Of a stretch of 64,000 bases of DNA, positions 8,272 to 17,449 are shown piece after piece (position 1 is the first letter of the stretch; each line of letters starts with the position of its first letter). Both the position numbers and the translations under genes were made by a program. The notes under the pieces were generated by a model. That model had not been told where the DNA came from. It saw only the letters and a program-made list of their open reading frames with translations, and made no database searches. Origin of the DNA: Algivirga pacifica (GTDB lineage: Bacteria > Bacteroidota > Bacteroidia > Cytophagales > Flammeovirgaceae); the NCBI RefSeq assembly GCF_039543525.1, contig NZ_BAABJX010000051.1, positions 1-64,000 on the forward strand, given 5' to 3'.

Positions 8272-10254
8272 ATGCCTATTAAAAGGACAATAGGTACTCC
8301 TACAAATGGATACTTTTCTTTCCTATTATTCTGTTATCTCTTTCTGGGAGCACCCATGAATATCGTAAAAGGTACTGTGGTCCATGATGAAGATTCATTA
8401 AATATAGCACAACAAGATACCTCTAAGGTGAATATGCTAAACGATATCGCCTGGCGATACCGGCATACCTCTATACGGCAAACATTACGTTATTCTTCCC
8501 AGGCAGTTTCCCTTGCCAGTAAGTTGCATTATAGTAAAGGGGTTTTGGAAGGCTCCCTTAATTTAGCGAATGCCTACTTCAAGCTTGGACAATTGGATGA
8601 GGCATTTAAACAAGCCTCCTTTGTATTGGAGTACGGAGAAGAATTAGGTAGACCCCATTATTTGTCTATGGCCTTGATTGAGCTGGCGAAAATCTATGGA
8701 GAAAAAGGTATGCGTCAGGATATGCGTAATGCACTACTTAGGGCGGAAGAATCTTTGCAGGAAGAGGATTTTCAAGCCAGTATTCGTGTTGCCCTCTATT
8801 GGGGGGAGTACCTTATGCAAGAAGGATTGATACAGGATGCCTCGGAAAGATTGAACGAAGCACTACTGATGGCCAGAGAACAAATGGACCCTTGGCTAGA
8901 AGCCAAGGTAGTGATGGCGCAAGCTAAGTTGAAAATAAAATTGAATGAGTTCTCTGAAGCCAATCGTTATTTTGAGCAAGCCTATAAGTTGTTGAACACC
9001 TCTTCCATTGAAGATATTGACTTGGTGCCCATGCTTTTGCAGATGGCCAATACGCGCTTTTTGATGACGGATTATCATCAGGCAGAACGTTTGGCCTGGA
9101 GGGTACTGATTATGGGAAAGAACTTGAGGAACTATGAAATACAACAACAAGCCTATTTTATTCTCTATAGTGTAGAAAAACTACAAGGGACCTCCGAGAG
9201 AGCGTTGAACTTATTTGAGAAGTATGTAGCCAGTAAGGATAGTGTGCAGTACCATTATGATGCAGCTGTTTTACATGACTTGATCATAAAAAACTCCGTA
9301 TCCAATATTAAGAGGGAAATGCGTCAATTGGAGCAAACCTCTTCGGAGGATCGAGAGCGTTTATATCAGAAATTGGCAGTGGCCATGTTAGCTTTACTGA
9401 TTGTTTCTATCCTGACCCTCGTGGTGATTCGACAAAGTAGGAGGAATCATCGTATGATGATGATACAGAGTGATCAACGTCAGGAGCTGGAACGATTTCT
9501 CCATGAGAAAGAAGCCTCCATGCGTTATGCCAAAAGGATTCAAATGGCCTTGTTGCCCGATGATCAAACCTTTTTCTCGGCTTTTCCAGATGCCTTTGTG
9601 TTATTTCAGCCCTTGGATGAAGTGAGTGGAGATTTCTATTGGGTGACACGCTTTAATGGGTATGCTTATTTAGCTTGTATTGATTGTACAGGCCATGGCG
9701 TGTCGGCGGCTTTTCTTAGTGTGATTGCAGAAAGTTTATTGACAGAAATAATTCATCTCAAAGGAATTACTTCTCCAGCTGAGATCATGAAAGAGATGCA
9801 TCAGGAGTTAAAAAGAAAGCTACACTGGGAGCAAACCAAAGTAACTGATGGAATGGATATGGGGCTTTGCCGTTACGATTATACCCATCAACGTTTGATA
9901 TTTTCAGGAGCGCATATTCCCTTGGTGGCGATCACCTCTAATCAAACAACAGTATATAAAGGCAGTAGAGTAGGGATAGGAGGGCTAACACAAAATGGAG
10001 CTTATTATGATGAAGAAATTCCTTTTGAAGACAATACCCACTTTTATATGTTTTCGGATGGTTTTCCGGATCAGTTTGGAGGAAAGCGTGGAAAGAAGTT
10101 AATGCGTACAGGGTGTATTAAAGTATTGGAAAAAATACAGGATGTTCCATTAAATGAGCAAGGCAGTAAATTGGAAGACTTTCTTATTCGTTGGAAAGGA
10201 AGGGGAGATCAGATAGATGATATCCTTATTATGGGCTTCCAAGCTCCCCTTTGA
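8272..10254 (+). CDS. TPR-containing membrane SpoIIE-type (PP2C) phosphatase
   Basis: A 660-residue signalling protein. After an N-terminal signal/anchor (hydrophobic 14-27), residues about 50-330 form TPR-like helical repeats (for example SLNLANAYFKLGQLDEAFKQA). A single membrane helix lies at about 369-388, followed by a short coiled coil and a SpoIIE/PP2C catalytic domain from about 418 to the end. Metal-binding motifs are visible: VSGDFYW, DCTGHGVSAAF, TDGMDMGL and MFSDGFPDQFGG. The architecture, periplasmic TPR sensor plus cytosolic Ser/Thr phosphatase, is typical of Bacteroidota and related to sensors that otherwise carry histidine kinases. Targets are probably anti-sigma-antagonist-like proteins; none is encoded nearby. 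It stands alone and converges on the exonuclease/GIY-YIG gene. Confidence 0.88.
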   Translation: MPIKRTIGTPTNGYFSFLLFCYLFLGAPMNIVKGTVVHDEDSLNIAQQDTSKVNMLNDIAWRYRHTSIRQTLRYSSQAVSLASKLHYSKGVLEGSLNLANAYFKLGQLDEAFKQASFVLEYGEELGRPHYLSMALIELAKIYGEKGMRQDMRNALLRAEESLQEEDFQASIRVALYWGEYLMQEGLIQDASERLNEALLMAREQMDPWLEAKVVMAQAKLKIKLNEFSEANRYFEQAYKLLNTSSIEDIDLVPMLLQMANTRFLMTDYHQAERLAWRVLIMGKNLRNYEIQQQAYFILYSVEKLQGTSERALNLFEKYVASKDSVQYHYDAAVLHDLIIKNSVSNIKREMRQLEQTSSEDRERLYQKLAVAMLALLIVSILTLVVIRQSRRNHRMMMIQSDQRQELERFLHEKEASMRYAKRIQMALLPDDQTFFSAFPDAFVLFQPLDEVSGDFYWVTRFNGYAYLACIDCTGHGVSAAFLSVIAESLLTEIIHLKGITSPAEIMKEMHQELKRKLHWEQTKVTDGMDMGLCRYDYTHQRLIFSGAHIPLVAITSNQTTVYKGSRVGIGGLTQNGAYYDEEIPFEDNTHFYMFSDGFPDQFGGKRGKKLMRTGCIKVLEKIQDVPLNEQGSKLEDFLIRWKGRGDQIDDILIMGFQAPL

Positions 10255-10255
10255 C

Positions 10256-10487
10256 GTTGAGCGCTTCGCTGTTGAGAAGCACTTCGTGCTGTTGAGTAGT
10301 GCTTCGCACTGTTGAGAGTTATGTTGTATTGCTGAGTAGTGTTCGCAGTACTGTTCGTTGCGTGTTGTGTCTACGCAACGAACAAAAAAAAGTGAGCGTC
10401 CACGCTCACATTAATGTTTACTTTTCTCAACACACCGAAGGTGAAACTCAACAGCACAAAGTGCTTCTCAACAGCGAAGCGCTCAAC
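10256..10487. repeat. Modular inverted repeat with a swapped hairpin word
   Basis: Arms 10256-10317 and 10426-10487 are inverted copies built as GTTGAG linkers carrying triloop hairpin words. The first two words (AGCG/CGCT and AGCAC/GTGCT) match between the arms with one mismatch. The third differs: AGTGC-TTC-GCACT on the left, CACC-TTC-GGTG on the right. Further hairpins lie between the arms, including a GTTCGTTGCGT/ACGCAACGAAC stem at 10353-10383. The element begins 2 bp after the stop of the upstream gene and ends 4 bp before the stop of the convergent gene. Confidence 0.85.
10384..10409 (-). terminator. Minus-strand intrinsic terminator inside the repeat
   Basis: Read on the minus strand, an 8-bp stem (GTGAGCGT paired with ACGCTCAC, 2-nt loop) is followed by eight T residues (A8 at 10384-10391 on the plus strand). 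It should stop transcription from the exonuclease/GIY-YIG gene. The stem is also a member of the dispersed AGCGT-CC-ACGCT hairpin family. Confidence 0.75.
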
Positions 10488-10490
10488 AAT

Positions 10491-11873
10491 TTAGTAACGG
10501 ATCGTTTTTTCTAAAGCTTTTTTCCTTAAGAACCCACGGATAATGGTATTCACATCCTTATTGTTGGGGTATTGCTTAATAGCCGCCTTCAAGATATTGA
10601 TATCCTTAGTACCTTGTTCTTTAGGGATGAAGCCAAAGCCTTTATAAACGCCATTTTCAATTTGCACGACAGCTTTTTCATTAAGGTCTCTCCCTTGATC
10701 AATGAGCATCAGGTTAGAGGCTCCATAGCTAAAGTAGCGACTTGCTTTTAGCGCTCTTTTATTGTATTGATCTGCTGACTCTTGTTGAATACAAGCGCCC
10801 TTACAGGTTTTAATCTGATAGCCAAAGCAACTGTTCGGACTGTTGTCTAATCCACTTAACTTGAGGCAAAGTTGGTGCCTTTCACACATTCTTTCCAGAA
10901 TACGGGTAGCTTCTTTTTTAGAAAAAGCAGTGGTGATAGGTGTTTCCTGATCGGGATCTTGTGTCAGTGGTGCAATGTCAAAGTTCAGGTAGCCATTATT
11001 GTCTTTTTTGACAAAGATGCCAAAGAATACTTTGCTTTTTCGCTGTGCTCGATTGTATACAGGAAGATGTTTTTTGATCTCATCTGACTCCAAGAGTAGT
11101 GCAACCAATTCACTACCAGTATGTACGTAGTCGATATGATGGATAAATCGAGCCATCTTTTCGGCTCTTTTGGTTTGCTTATTGGAAAGGTGTTGCAATA
11201 TACGCTTACGTATATTCTTACTTTTTCCTATATAAATAAGCTCATTCTCTTGATTATAGAGGTAGTATACTCCTGTAACTTCCGGCAGGGCATCAATCAC
11301 CTCTTTACCGATATGTCCGTGCACCTTGTGGTTAAAGGTGTCGTAGGTATAGATATCTTCCTTAACAGCTTGAAAGTATTCTTTTTGAAGCATCATTTCA
11401 AAAAGCTGTACGGTAGCCTCTGCATCTCCCTTGGCACGATGGCGTGCATTCATGGGAATACCCAGTGATTTACATAGTTTACCAAGGCTGTAGGATTCTT
11501 CTCCGGGAAGTAGGCGCTTAGCCATTTCTACGGTACAAAGGGTGTCTTTTTGATAAGAATAGCCGAGTTGGGCAAATTCTTCTTTCAGAAAGCTATAGTC
11601 AAACTCACTGTTGTGTGCCACTAGGATACAGTCTTCTGTTCTTGTGACAATTTCTTTGGCTACCTCAAAGAAACGAGGTGCTTTGGCAACCATTTTGTTG
11701 GATATACCTGTAAGAGATGCAACAAAGGGAGGAATTGGCTGTTCTGGATTGATAAGTGTACTGTACTCATCAATGACCTTTTGCCCGTCATGTATAAAAA
11801 ATGCAACTTCAGTAATTTTACCTGTCTTAGCGTTGCCTCCAGTGGTCTCTATATCAACTATCGCATACTTCAT
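10491..11873 (-). CDS. DEDDh exonuclease fused to GIY-YIG nuclease domain
   Basis: A 460-residue two-domain nuclease. The N-terminal domain is a DnaQ/epsilon-like 3'-5' exonuclease: VDIETTG (Asp7, Glu9), HNSEFD (Asp92), and HRAKGDAEA (His145, Asp150). A GIY-YIG endonuclease domain follows at about 199-275 (GVYYLYN, LIYIGKSKNIRKRI, ALLLESDEI), the domain UvrC and Cho use for the 3' incision in nucleotide excision repair. The remaining 180 residues contain several Cys (CERHQLC, CFGYQIKTCKGAC), as in UvrC-like C-terminal regions. This fusion is known in several bacterial phyla and is usually labelled DNA polymerase III epsilon-like or excinuclease Cho-like. It probably acts in DNA repair and not as the replicative proofreader. 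Confidence 0.88.
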   Translation of the reverse strand: MKYAIVDIETTGGNAKTGKITEVAFFIHDGQKVIDEYSTLINPEQPIPPFVASLTGISNKMVAKAPRFFEVAKEIVTRTEDCILVAHNSEFDYSFLKEEFAQLGYSYQKDTLCTVEMAKRLLPGEESYSLGKLCKSLGIPMNARHRAKGDAEATVQLFEMMLQKEYFQAVKEDIYTYDTFNHKVHGHIGKEVIDALPEVTGVYYLYNQENELIYIGKSKNIRKRILQHLSNKQTKRAEKMARFIHHIDYVHTGSELVALLLESDEIKKHLPVYNRAQRKSKVFFGIFVKKDNNGYLNFDIAPLTQDPDQETPITTAFSKKEATRILERMCERHQLCLKLSGLDNSPNSCFGYQIKTCKGACIQQESADQYNKRALKASRYFSYGASNLMLIDQGRDLNEKAVVQIENGVYKGFGFIPKEQGTKDINILKAAIKQYPNNKDVNTIIRGFLRKKALEKTIRY

Positions 11874-12208
11874 AGGAAAACAAATTTAAGACATTTCTAA
11901 TAATTTATTGTTTGAAATTGAATTTTATTGTGATGAGGTAAGATTAAATTTAGGATGTTTTAAGCTTCTACTATGAAAAGATTTTTAATAGTTGGTTTAT
12001 ATTAAGATAGATTTGTGCTATTCAACTATTATATTTGTTTCCCTTCGTCTGTGTTATAGGCAAGATTCCTTAATTTGAAAGGCTATGTCATAATATAAAT
12101 AGAGGAAGCATAACTTTTTTGACGGTTTGCTTTACATCGTATGACATCTTTTTATTAGATGAACGGACATTGTTCAGTAGGAAACATAAGAGGGTCGAAT
12201 AATCAAGA
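11874..12208. other. Divergent intergenic region, nothing recognised
   Basis: A 335-bp AT-rich gap between the divergent exonuclease/GIY-YIG and TamL genes. It must hold both promoters, but I could not place a convincing TTTG / TAnnTTTG pair with correct spacing. No hairpin word, heptad array or ORF of note is present, unlike the convergent gaps in this window. Confidence 0.6.
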
Positions 12209-14758
12209 ATGAGATTGATCAATAGAAATATAATATTAGTTTTTTTTGTCGTCATGCAGTTGACCTCCTGCCTTTCTTCTCGTTACCTGGAGAAAGGAGA
12301 GTATCTTTTGTATGATGTCGATGTGGAGGTCGATAACTTGGCCTTGGAGGAAGGACTGTACGCGGCGTTGAAACAAAAGCCTAATCGTAAATGGTTTGGG
12401 ATTTCTAGGGAACCTTATCTATACCTTTATTATCAGGGGGAAAAAAGCTATAAGAACAAAAGGGCTATCGATTCCTTGAAATTGGAAGAACTCAATAGGC
12501 ATTATGAGGAGAAGATCACCAAGGTCCAAACCCGATTATCTAAAAACCAACATGCCTACCTTGATAAGAAAGATCGACTCTTTGAGAAAGAATCATCCAT
12601 GACAGAAGAACAGCTTTATGATAAGCTGTTTAAATTAGCCAAGAACATGGAAAAAGATTCTCTAAGATATTTATCAAAAATTCAGAAGCTGCAGGAGAAG
12701 CAATTTGATAAAGGCAGTAAGCTACGTACGCGGTTGGCTAAAGGCAACTGGCGTATGCGTTTAATGGGAGAGAAGCCTGTCTTGTATGATAGTACGAAAA
12801 CAAGGTATTCTTTAAATTCCATGGAAAGTTATTTGCATTCCAAAGGGTACCTGAATGGAGAAGTGGCAGTGGAAGTCGATACAACAGGTAAGTTTGTGCA
12901 ACAAGTCTATACTGTGACCCCGGGCCCTTTATCAAAAGTAGCAACGGTTTCTTATACTGCACAAGATCCCTCCTTGTTACAGTACCTGGAGGATACTCGG
13001 AATGAGAGTGTTCTAGAAGCGGGGATAGCCTTGGATCGTCAATATTTTTCAGAAGAGCGTAGGCGTATAGCCACCTTGATGAAGAATAATGGGTATTATG
13101 ATTTAACCATTGACTATATTTATTTTGAACTGGATACAGCCAAGGATGACCATCGGGTAGATATCAATGTTATTCTGAACAACCGCTCAGGCAATGTGCC
13201 TCATCAACGTTATACCCTTCAAGGGGTTTCTTTTGAAAATGACATGAGTAAACGCACGGTGATGGATACCGTGAAGCATCAGGGAGTGCTTTTTTATCAA
13301 GGAGATCGTTTTTATAAACCCAAGGCCTTAACACCGAAAATTCATTTGACTGATGGAGTCTATAGTCAGAAAGATGTACAGGACACCAGAGCTGCATTAG
13401 GAGCGATGGACGTATTTAAGTTTGTCGATGTACAGGTGGCTAAAAAAGATAGCACGACCCTTACAGCTCATGTGATTACGAACTCTCTGGATAAGTATCA
13501 GTACTCTTTTGAGACAGGCTTGAACATGAATGACCGTTTCCCTGGTCCTTTCACTTCTTTCACCTTGACGAATCGAAATGTTTTTAATGGAGGAGAGGTA
13601 TTGCAGTTACAGGGACGCTTTTCTTTGGAGGCGCAGGCTAGTACGTTGGACGTAGAAGATCAGCTATATACGGGACAAGAATTGGGGGTAAATACTAGTC
13701 TTTTATTTCCAAGGGTGGTCTTTCCTATGTCAGAAAGCCTTAAGGAAAGGTTATTTGTCAAAAATACCCAAACATTGTTTTTGACAGGAGCCACTTTTGT
13801 TGAACGACCTGAGTATAAGCGATTAAACTTACAAGGAGTTTTTGGTTATCAATGGAGAAATCAGCATCAAGCCAATTTCAACGTCAACTTATTTGATATA
13901 GGGGTGACCAGTACACCTGAAGTAGATGAGGCGTTTCTGGATCGTTTGAGAGAAATTGGAGGAGAGCCTTTAGTAAGGAACTTTGATAGTGGTTTAGTCT
14001 CCAGTACGAACGCTTATTACACCAAAGCAACAGGACAGTTTGGAATGGGGCAGTTGGAAAATACTTCTTTTATTAAACTATTTGCTGAACTGGGAGGTAA
14101 TACACTGGATTTTATCGATCAACAATTTCTAGGAGATGATGAGCAAATCTTGGGATTACCTTACTACCGATTTCTGAAATTCTCCGCTGAACTAAGAAAG
14201 GCGATTCGACTAGGGTACTTAAATCAACAATTAGCTTCCAGGTTATATATCGGTGTGGCAAGGTCATTGGGAGGAGAAGAGTCCTCATTACCTTATGAAA
14301 AATACTTTTTCTCAGGGGGTAGTAATAGTAACCGGGCTTGGAGACCAAGACGTATTGGTCCGGGAGCGTATCAGCAAACAGATGAAGATACCAACTTTGA
14401 GCAGCCAGGGGAAGTCATTATTGAAGGTAACCTGGAGTGGAGGAGTAAGATGTTTGGATTTATACATGGAGCACTTTTCCTGGATGCCTCCAATGTCTGG
14501 TTTTATCAGAAGCAGTACGATGAGGATAATAACCTGAAAGAAGGAGCGCATTTTGAGTTTAGTGATTTCTGGAAAGAGTTTGCCATAGGATATGGTGCTG
14601 GTTTACGCTTGGACTTTACCTATGTATTACTTCGTTTTGACGTAGGATTCAAGATGTATGATCCTTCACTATCTATGGGAGATCGTTTTTTGTTAAAGCA
14701 AAATTTCCTCGATCCTACCAAAGCTGAATTTAATATTGCAATAGGCTATCCATTTTAG
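12209..14758 (+). CDS. TamL: Omp85-family outer-membrane assembly lipoprotein
   Basis: An 849-residue BamA/TamA-family outer-membrane protein with a lipoprotein signal (lipobox LTSC, Cys21), the mark of TamL, the Bacteroidota TamA counterpart. The N-terminal third contains a charged, coiled-coil-like insertion (about 90-175), then POTRA-like domains (for example GYLNGEVAVEVDTTG and GYYDLTIDYIYFELD) up to about 430. The C-terminal half is the 16-strand barrel. The conserved barrel motif appears as FFSGGSNSNRAWRPRRIGPG near residues 701-720, and the last residues FNIAIGYPF end in the aromatic expected of an outer-membrane strand. TamL is thought to act with TamB in envelope biogenesis; no tamB is adjacent, folK follows instead. 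Expression with folK is possible, since the gap is only 72 bp. Confidence 0.88.
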   Translation: MRLINRNIILVFFVVMQLTSCLSSRYLEKGEYLLYDVDVEVDNLALEEGLYAALKQKPNRKWFGISREPYLYLYYQGEKSYKNKRAIDSLKLEELNRHYEEKITKVQTRLSKNQHAYLDKKDRLFEKESSMTEEQLYDKLFKLAKNMEKDSLRYLSKIQKLQEKQFDKGSKLRTRLAKGNWRMRLMGEKPVLYDSTKTRYSLNSMESYLHSKGYLNGEVAVEVDTTGKFVQQVYTVTPGPLSKVATVSYTAQDPSLLQYLEDTRNESVLEAGIALDRQYFSEERRRIATLMKNNGYYDLTIDYIYFELDTAKDDHRVDINVILNNRSGNVPHQRYTLQGVSFENDMSKRTVMDTVKHQGVLFYQGDRFYKPKALTPKIHLTDGVYSQKDVQDTRAALGAMDVFKFVDVQVAKKDSTTLTAHVITNSLDKYQYSFETGLNMNDRFPGPFTSFTLTNRNVFNGGEVLQLQGRFSLEAQASTLDVEDQLYTGQELGVNTSLLFPRVVFPMSESLKERLFVKNTQTLFLTGATFVERPEYKRLNLQGVFGYQWRNQHQANFNVNLFDIGVTSTPEVDEAFLDRLREIGGEPLVRNFDSGLVSSTNAYYTKATGQFGMGQLENTSFIKLFAELGGNTLDFIDQQFLGDDEQILGLPYYRFLKFSAELRKAIRLGYLNQQLASRLYIGVARSLGGEESSLPYEKYFFSGGSNSNRAWRPRRIGPGAYQQTDEDTNFEQPGEVIIEGNLEWRSKMFGFIHGALFLDASNVWFYQKQYDEDNNLKEGAHFEFSDFWKEFAIGYGAGLRLDFTYVLLRFDVGFKMYDPSLSMGDRFLLKQNFLDPTKAEFNIAIGYPF

Positions 14759-14830
14759 ATAAAAGGATTAAATTTGCGGCTTCTTTGGGTGGATTGCCTC
14801 CCGAAGAAGCTGTATTTTTAAAGAAAGAAA

Positions 14831-15316
14831 ATGGTTAAAGTATTTCTATTGCTAGGCGGCAATATGGGGGATCGCCTACAAATGTTACAACGTGCCAAGG
14901 AAACCCTCGAAAAAGAAGTTGGAAGCCTTTTAAAAGCCTCCTCAGTGTACGAAACAGCTGCCTGGGGAAAAACAGATCAGCCCAGCTTTTATAATCAGGT
15001 ACTATTTATGGAAACGGCTTTGTCTCCTCAAGCGTTATTGGAAACCGTTTTGGGTGTGGAGCAAGCTTTGGGTCGTGAGCGTTTGGAAAAGTGGGGTGCA
15101 AGGTTAATTGATATCGATATTCTTTTCTATGATAATCAGCAAGTTGATCAGGAGCATCTGAAAATTCCTCATCCATTTATTCAGGAAAGACGTTTTACGC
15201 TGGAGCCATTGTGTGAACTGGACAAGGACTGGGTACACCCCGTATTTGATAAAACGCTGAAGACGTTATTAGAGGAGTGCCAGGATACATTGCCAGTGAT
15301 GTTGGTAGAAGGGTAA
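14831..15316 (+). CDS. folK: HPPK, folate biosynthesis
   Basis: 2-amino-4-hydroxy-6-hydroxymethyldihydropteridine diphosphokinase, 161 residues, transfers pyrophosphate from ATP to the pterin in folate synthesis. The family features are plain: LLLGGNMGDR at 6-15, YETAAWGKTDQPSFYNQV at about 43-60, and the HPPK signature with RLIDIDILFYD near 96-106, whose two Asp bind Mg. IPHPFIQERRFTLEPL is also standard. Length is normal for a monofunctional enzyme. It follows tamL by 72 bp in the same direction and may be co-transcribed with it. Downstream lies an array of CACAGGGC hairpin units. Confidence 0.95.
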   Translation: MVKVFLLLGGNMGDRLQMLQRAKETLEKEVGSLLKASSVYETAAWGKTDQPSFYNQVLFMETALSPQALLETVLGVEQALGRERLEKWGARLIDIDILFYDNQQVDQEHLKIPHPFIQERRFTLEPLCELDKDWVHPVFDKTLKTLLEECQDTLPVMLVEG

Positions 15317-15330
15317 TAAAGAGAAGTACC

Positions 15331-15392
15331 AATAACACAGGGCAACACAAATAGCACAGGGCAACGCCAATAGCACAGGGCAACGCCCTGTG
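15331..15392. repeat. AATAGCACAGGGCAACGCC repeat, three units, ending in a hairpin
   Basis: Three near-identical 18-20-bp units end with a triloop hairpin: CACAGGGC (15374-15381), loop AAC, GCCCTGTG (15385-15392). The same unit recurs at 47773-47866. The array lies 14 bp after the folK stop and 40 bp before rlmD. It has no coding potential. Confidence 0.85.
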
Positions 15393-15432
15393 AAAAGATA
15401 TTGTTATATAATTACATCATTAAGATATAGAC

Positions 15433-16845
15433 ATGGGTAGAAAAAGAAAACCGCTAAGAGTGTTTGAGAATGTGGAGATTCTCAATATTGGTAGTGAGGG
15501 GAAAAGCGTAGCTAAAGTGGACTCTCTGGTCCTTTTTGTAGCAGGAACTGTTCCTGGAGATATCGTGGATGCCAAAGAAGTGAAAAAGAAAAAGTCTTTC
15601 ATAGAGGCATATCCAATGAAGTTTCACAAGTATTCTGAGGATAGGGTAGAGCCTTTCTGTGAGCACTTCGGTCTTTGTGGTGGTTGTAAGTGGCAAATGC
15701 TTCCTTATGAAAAGCAGTTGGACTACAAGCAGCAGCAGGTGATGGATCAGTTGACACGTATTGGAAAAGTCGAGCTTCCCGAGCCAATGCGTATCTTGGG
15801 TTCTGCGGAGACTACCAACTACCGTAATAAGATGGATTATACCTTCTCTGATTCCCGTTGGTTGACCATGGAGGAACTACAAGAGAGCGAGGGTAAGGAG
15901 TTGGATAGAAAAGCCTGTGGTTTTCACCTTCCGGGACACTGGAACCGTATCATTGATATCGATCACTGTCATTTGATGGAAGGCTCGTCAAACAAGATTA
16001 GAAACCAACTGCTGGATTACGCCAGAGAAAATAATCTAAGCAGCTATAGCTATAAAGATCACACTGGATTCCTAAGAGGGTTGATCATGCGTACTTCCAT
16101 CACGGGTGACTTGATGGTAATTGTTCAAGTAGGGTACAAGGATATGGGCCCAATCAATGGAGTAATGGAGTTTTTGAAGGAAAACTTCCCAGAGATCACT
16201 TCTCTGAACTATGTGATCAATACGAAACAGAATGATACGTTTGGAGACCTAGAGGTTGTGAACTACCACGGAGAGCCATTTATCACAGAAGAAATGGAAG
16301 GCTTGAAGTTCCGTGTTGGACCAAAATCGTTCTATCAGACTAACTCCAAGCAGGCTTATGAGTTATACAAGGTAACCAGGGAGTTTGCTCAGTTGACTGG
16401 AGAAGAGAAGGTATATGACTTATATACAGGTACAGGTACCATTGCACAGTTTGTGTCCAAGGAAGCAAAAGAGGTGATTGGTATTGAATATGTAGAGTCT
16501 GCCATTGAGGATGCCAAGGAAAATGCTTCTTACAATGGAATTGAGAACTGTAAGTTCTATGCGGGTGACATGAAAGATATCCTGACGCCAACCTTTGTAA
16601 AAGAACATGGAGAGGCCGATGTGATTATTACTGACCCTCCAAGAGCGGGTATGCATCCGGATGTAGTGAAGCAGATCTTGAAGGTTGCTCCTAAGCGAGT
16701 AGTCTATGTAAGCTGTAACCCTGCAACTCAGGCAAGAGATATTGCTTTGATGGATGAGGATTATAAAGTGACGAAGATTCGTCCAGTAGATATGTTCCCT
16801 CACACACAGCACGTGGAGAACGTAGTGTTGCTGGAAAGACGATAG
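15433..16845 (+). CDS. rlmD: 23S rRNA (uracil-5-)-methyltransferase, RlmD type
   Basis: A 470-residue SAM-dependent RNA m5U methyltransferase of the TrmA/RlmD family. A TRAM domain occupies about 10-65. A [4Fe-4S] cluster motif follows: Cys76, Cys82 and Cys85 in CEHFGLCGGC, with a fourth Cys near 179 (DIDHCHLM). The SAM site is VYDLYTGTGTIAQFVS, the TDPPRAGMHPDVV loop follows, and the catalytic Cys is in YVSCNPATQARD near 428. Target is most likely the RlmD uridine of 23S rRNA (U1939 in E. coli numbering), but family members RlmCD or TrmA cannot be told apart without alignment. It stands alone and is followed by a GC-rich hairpin before the convergent peroxiredoxin gene. Confidence 0.9.
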   Translation: MGRKRKPLRVFENVEILNIGSEGKSVAKVDSLVLFVAGTVPGDIVDAKEVKKKKSFIEAYPMKFHKYSEDRVEPFCEHFGLCGGCKWQMLPYEKQLDYKQQQVMDQLTRIGKVELPEPMRILGSAETTNYRNKMDYTFSDSRWLTMEELQESEGKELDRKACGFHLPGHWNRIIDIDHCHLMEGSSNKIRNQLLDYARENNLSSYSYKDHTGFLRGLIMRTSITGDLMVIVQVGYKDMGPINGVMEFLKENFPEITSLNYVINTKQNDTFGDLEVVNYHGEPFITEEMEGLKFRVGPKSFYQTNSKQAYELYKVTREFAQLTGEEKVYDLYTGTGTIAQFVSKEAKEVIGIEYVESAIEDAKENASYNGIENCKFYAGDMKDILTPTFVKEHGEADVIITDPPRAGMHPDVVKQILKVAPKRVVYVSCNPATQARDIALMDEDYKVTKIRPVDMFPHTQHVENVVLLERR

Positions 16846-16852
16846 CTTTTTA

Positions 16853-16876
16853 TTGAGGCGGCTTGCGCCGCCTCAA
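16853..16876. terminator. Hairpin TTGAGGCGGC / GCCGCCTCAA at convergent junction
   Basis: A 10-bp perfect stem with 4-nt loop TTGC lies 8 bp after the rlmD stop and 12 bp before the convergent peroxiredoxin stop. A short T run precedes it (16847-16851), so on the minus strand the stem leads into A/T-rich sequence. It shares the GTTGAGGCGGC word with the 47-bp arms at 3088-3198. It probably acts as a bidirectional 3'-end structure. Confidence 0.7.
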
Positions 16877-16887
16877 CATTTTGCGAT

Positions 16888-17406
16888 TTAATTGAGAATC
16901 TGGAACGTATGCTCCTTCGTATCTACTTTCTCAATAATATCTTCAATTACCCCTTTCTCATTAATGATAAAGGTAATACGGGCCGTGCCTTCGTATGACT
17001 TGCCTTTATACATACGTGTTTGCCAAGTACCATACTTCTCATGCATAGAACGATCTGTATCGGCTAGCAATGGAAATGGCAAGTTATATTTCTCTTTAAA
17101 TTTCTGGTGATCTGCTTCAGAGTCCGCGCTAATACCTAAGATAACATATCCTTTTTCCTGCAGCGTCTTATAGTTGTCTCTTAAGTTACAAGCTTGTGCC
17201 GTACACCCCGGAGTATCATCTTTAGGATAGAAATAAAGCACCACCTTTTTACCTTCAAAGTCACTCAAAGAAATTGCTTGACCATTTTCATCTTTTTCGG
17301 TAAAAGCCGGTGCCTTATCACCTACTTTAACGGGTAATGGTTGGTTTTGAGCAAAAATAAGTAGGGGCGTTAGTACGCCAATTGCTAGTGACAATAACTT
17401 TTTCAT
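16888..17406 (-). CDS. Exported Bcp-type peroxiredoxin
   Basis: A 172-residue thiol peroxidase with a cleavable signal peptide (MKKLLSLAIG onward, cleavage near FAQ-NQ at 20), so it is periplasmic. The Bcp/PrxQ motif DTPGCTAQACNLRDNY gives peroxidatic Cys68 and resolving Cys73, five residues apart as in PrxQ-type atypical 2-Cys enzymes. It reduces hydrogen and organic peroxides with thioredoxin-like donors. It is a paralogue of the cytosolic gene directly upstream (17560-18006), and the two are separated by a 7-bp satellite. The array ends 43 bp before this start codon, so copy-number change there could alter its promoter spacing or leader; that is an inference. Confidence 0.9.
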   Translation of the reverse strand: MKKLLSLAIGVLTPLLIFAQNQPLPVKVGDKAPAFTEKDENGQAISLSDFEGKKVVLYFYPKDDTPGCTAQACNLRDNYKTLQEKGYVILGISADSEADHQKFKEKYNLPFPLLADTDRSMHEKYGTWQTRMYKGKSYEGTARITFIINEKGVIEDIIEKVDTKEHTFQILN

Positions 17407-17449
17407 AAGTAGTTTAGTAATATATCAGTTAGTAATCTTAAATTTCATT

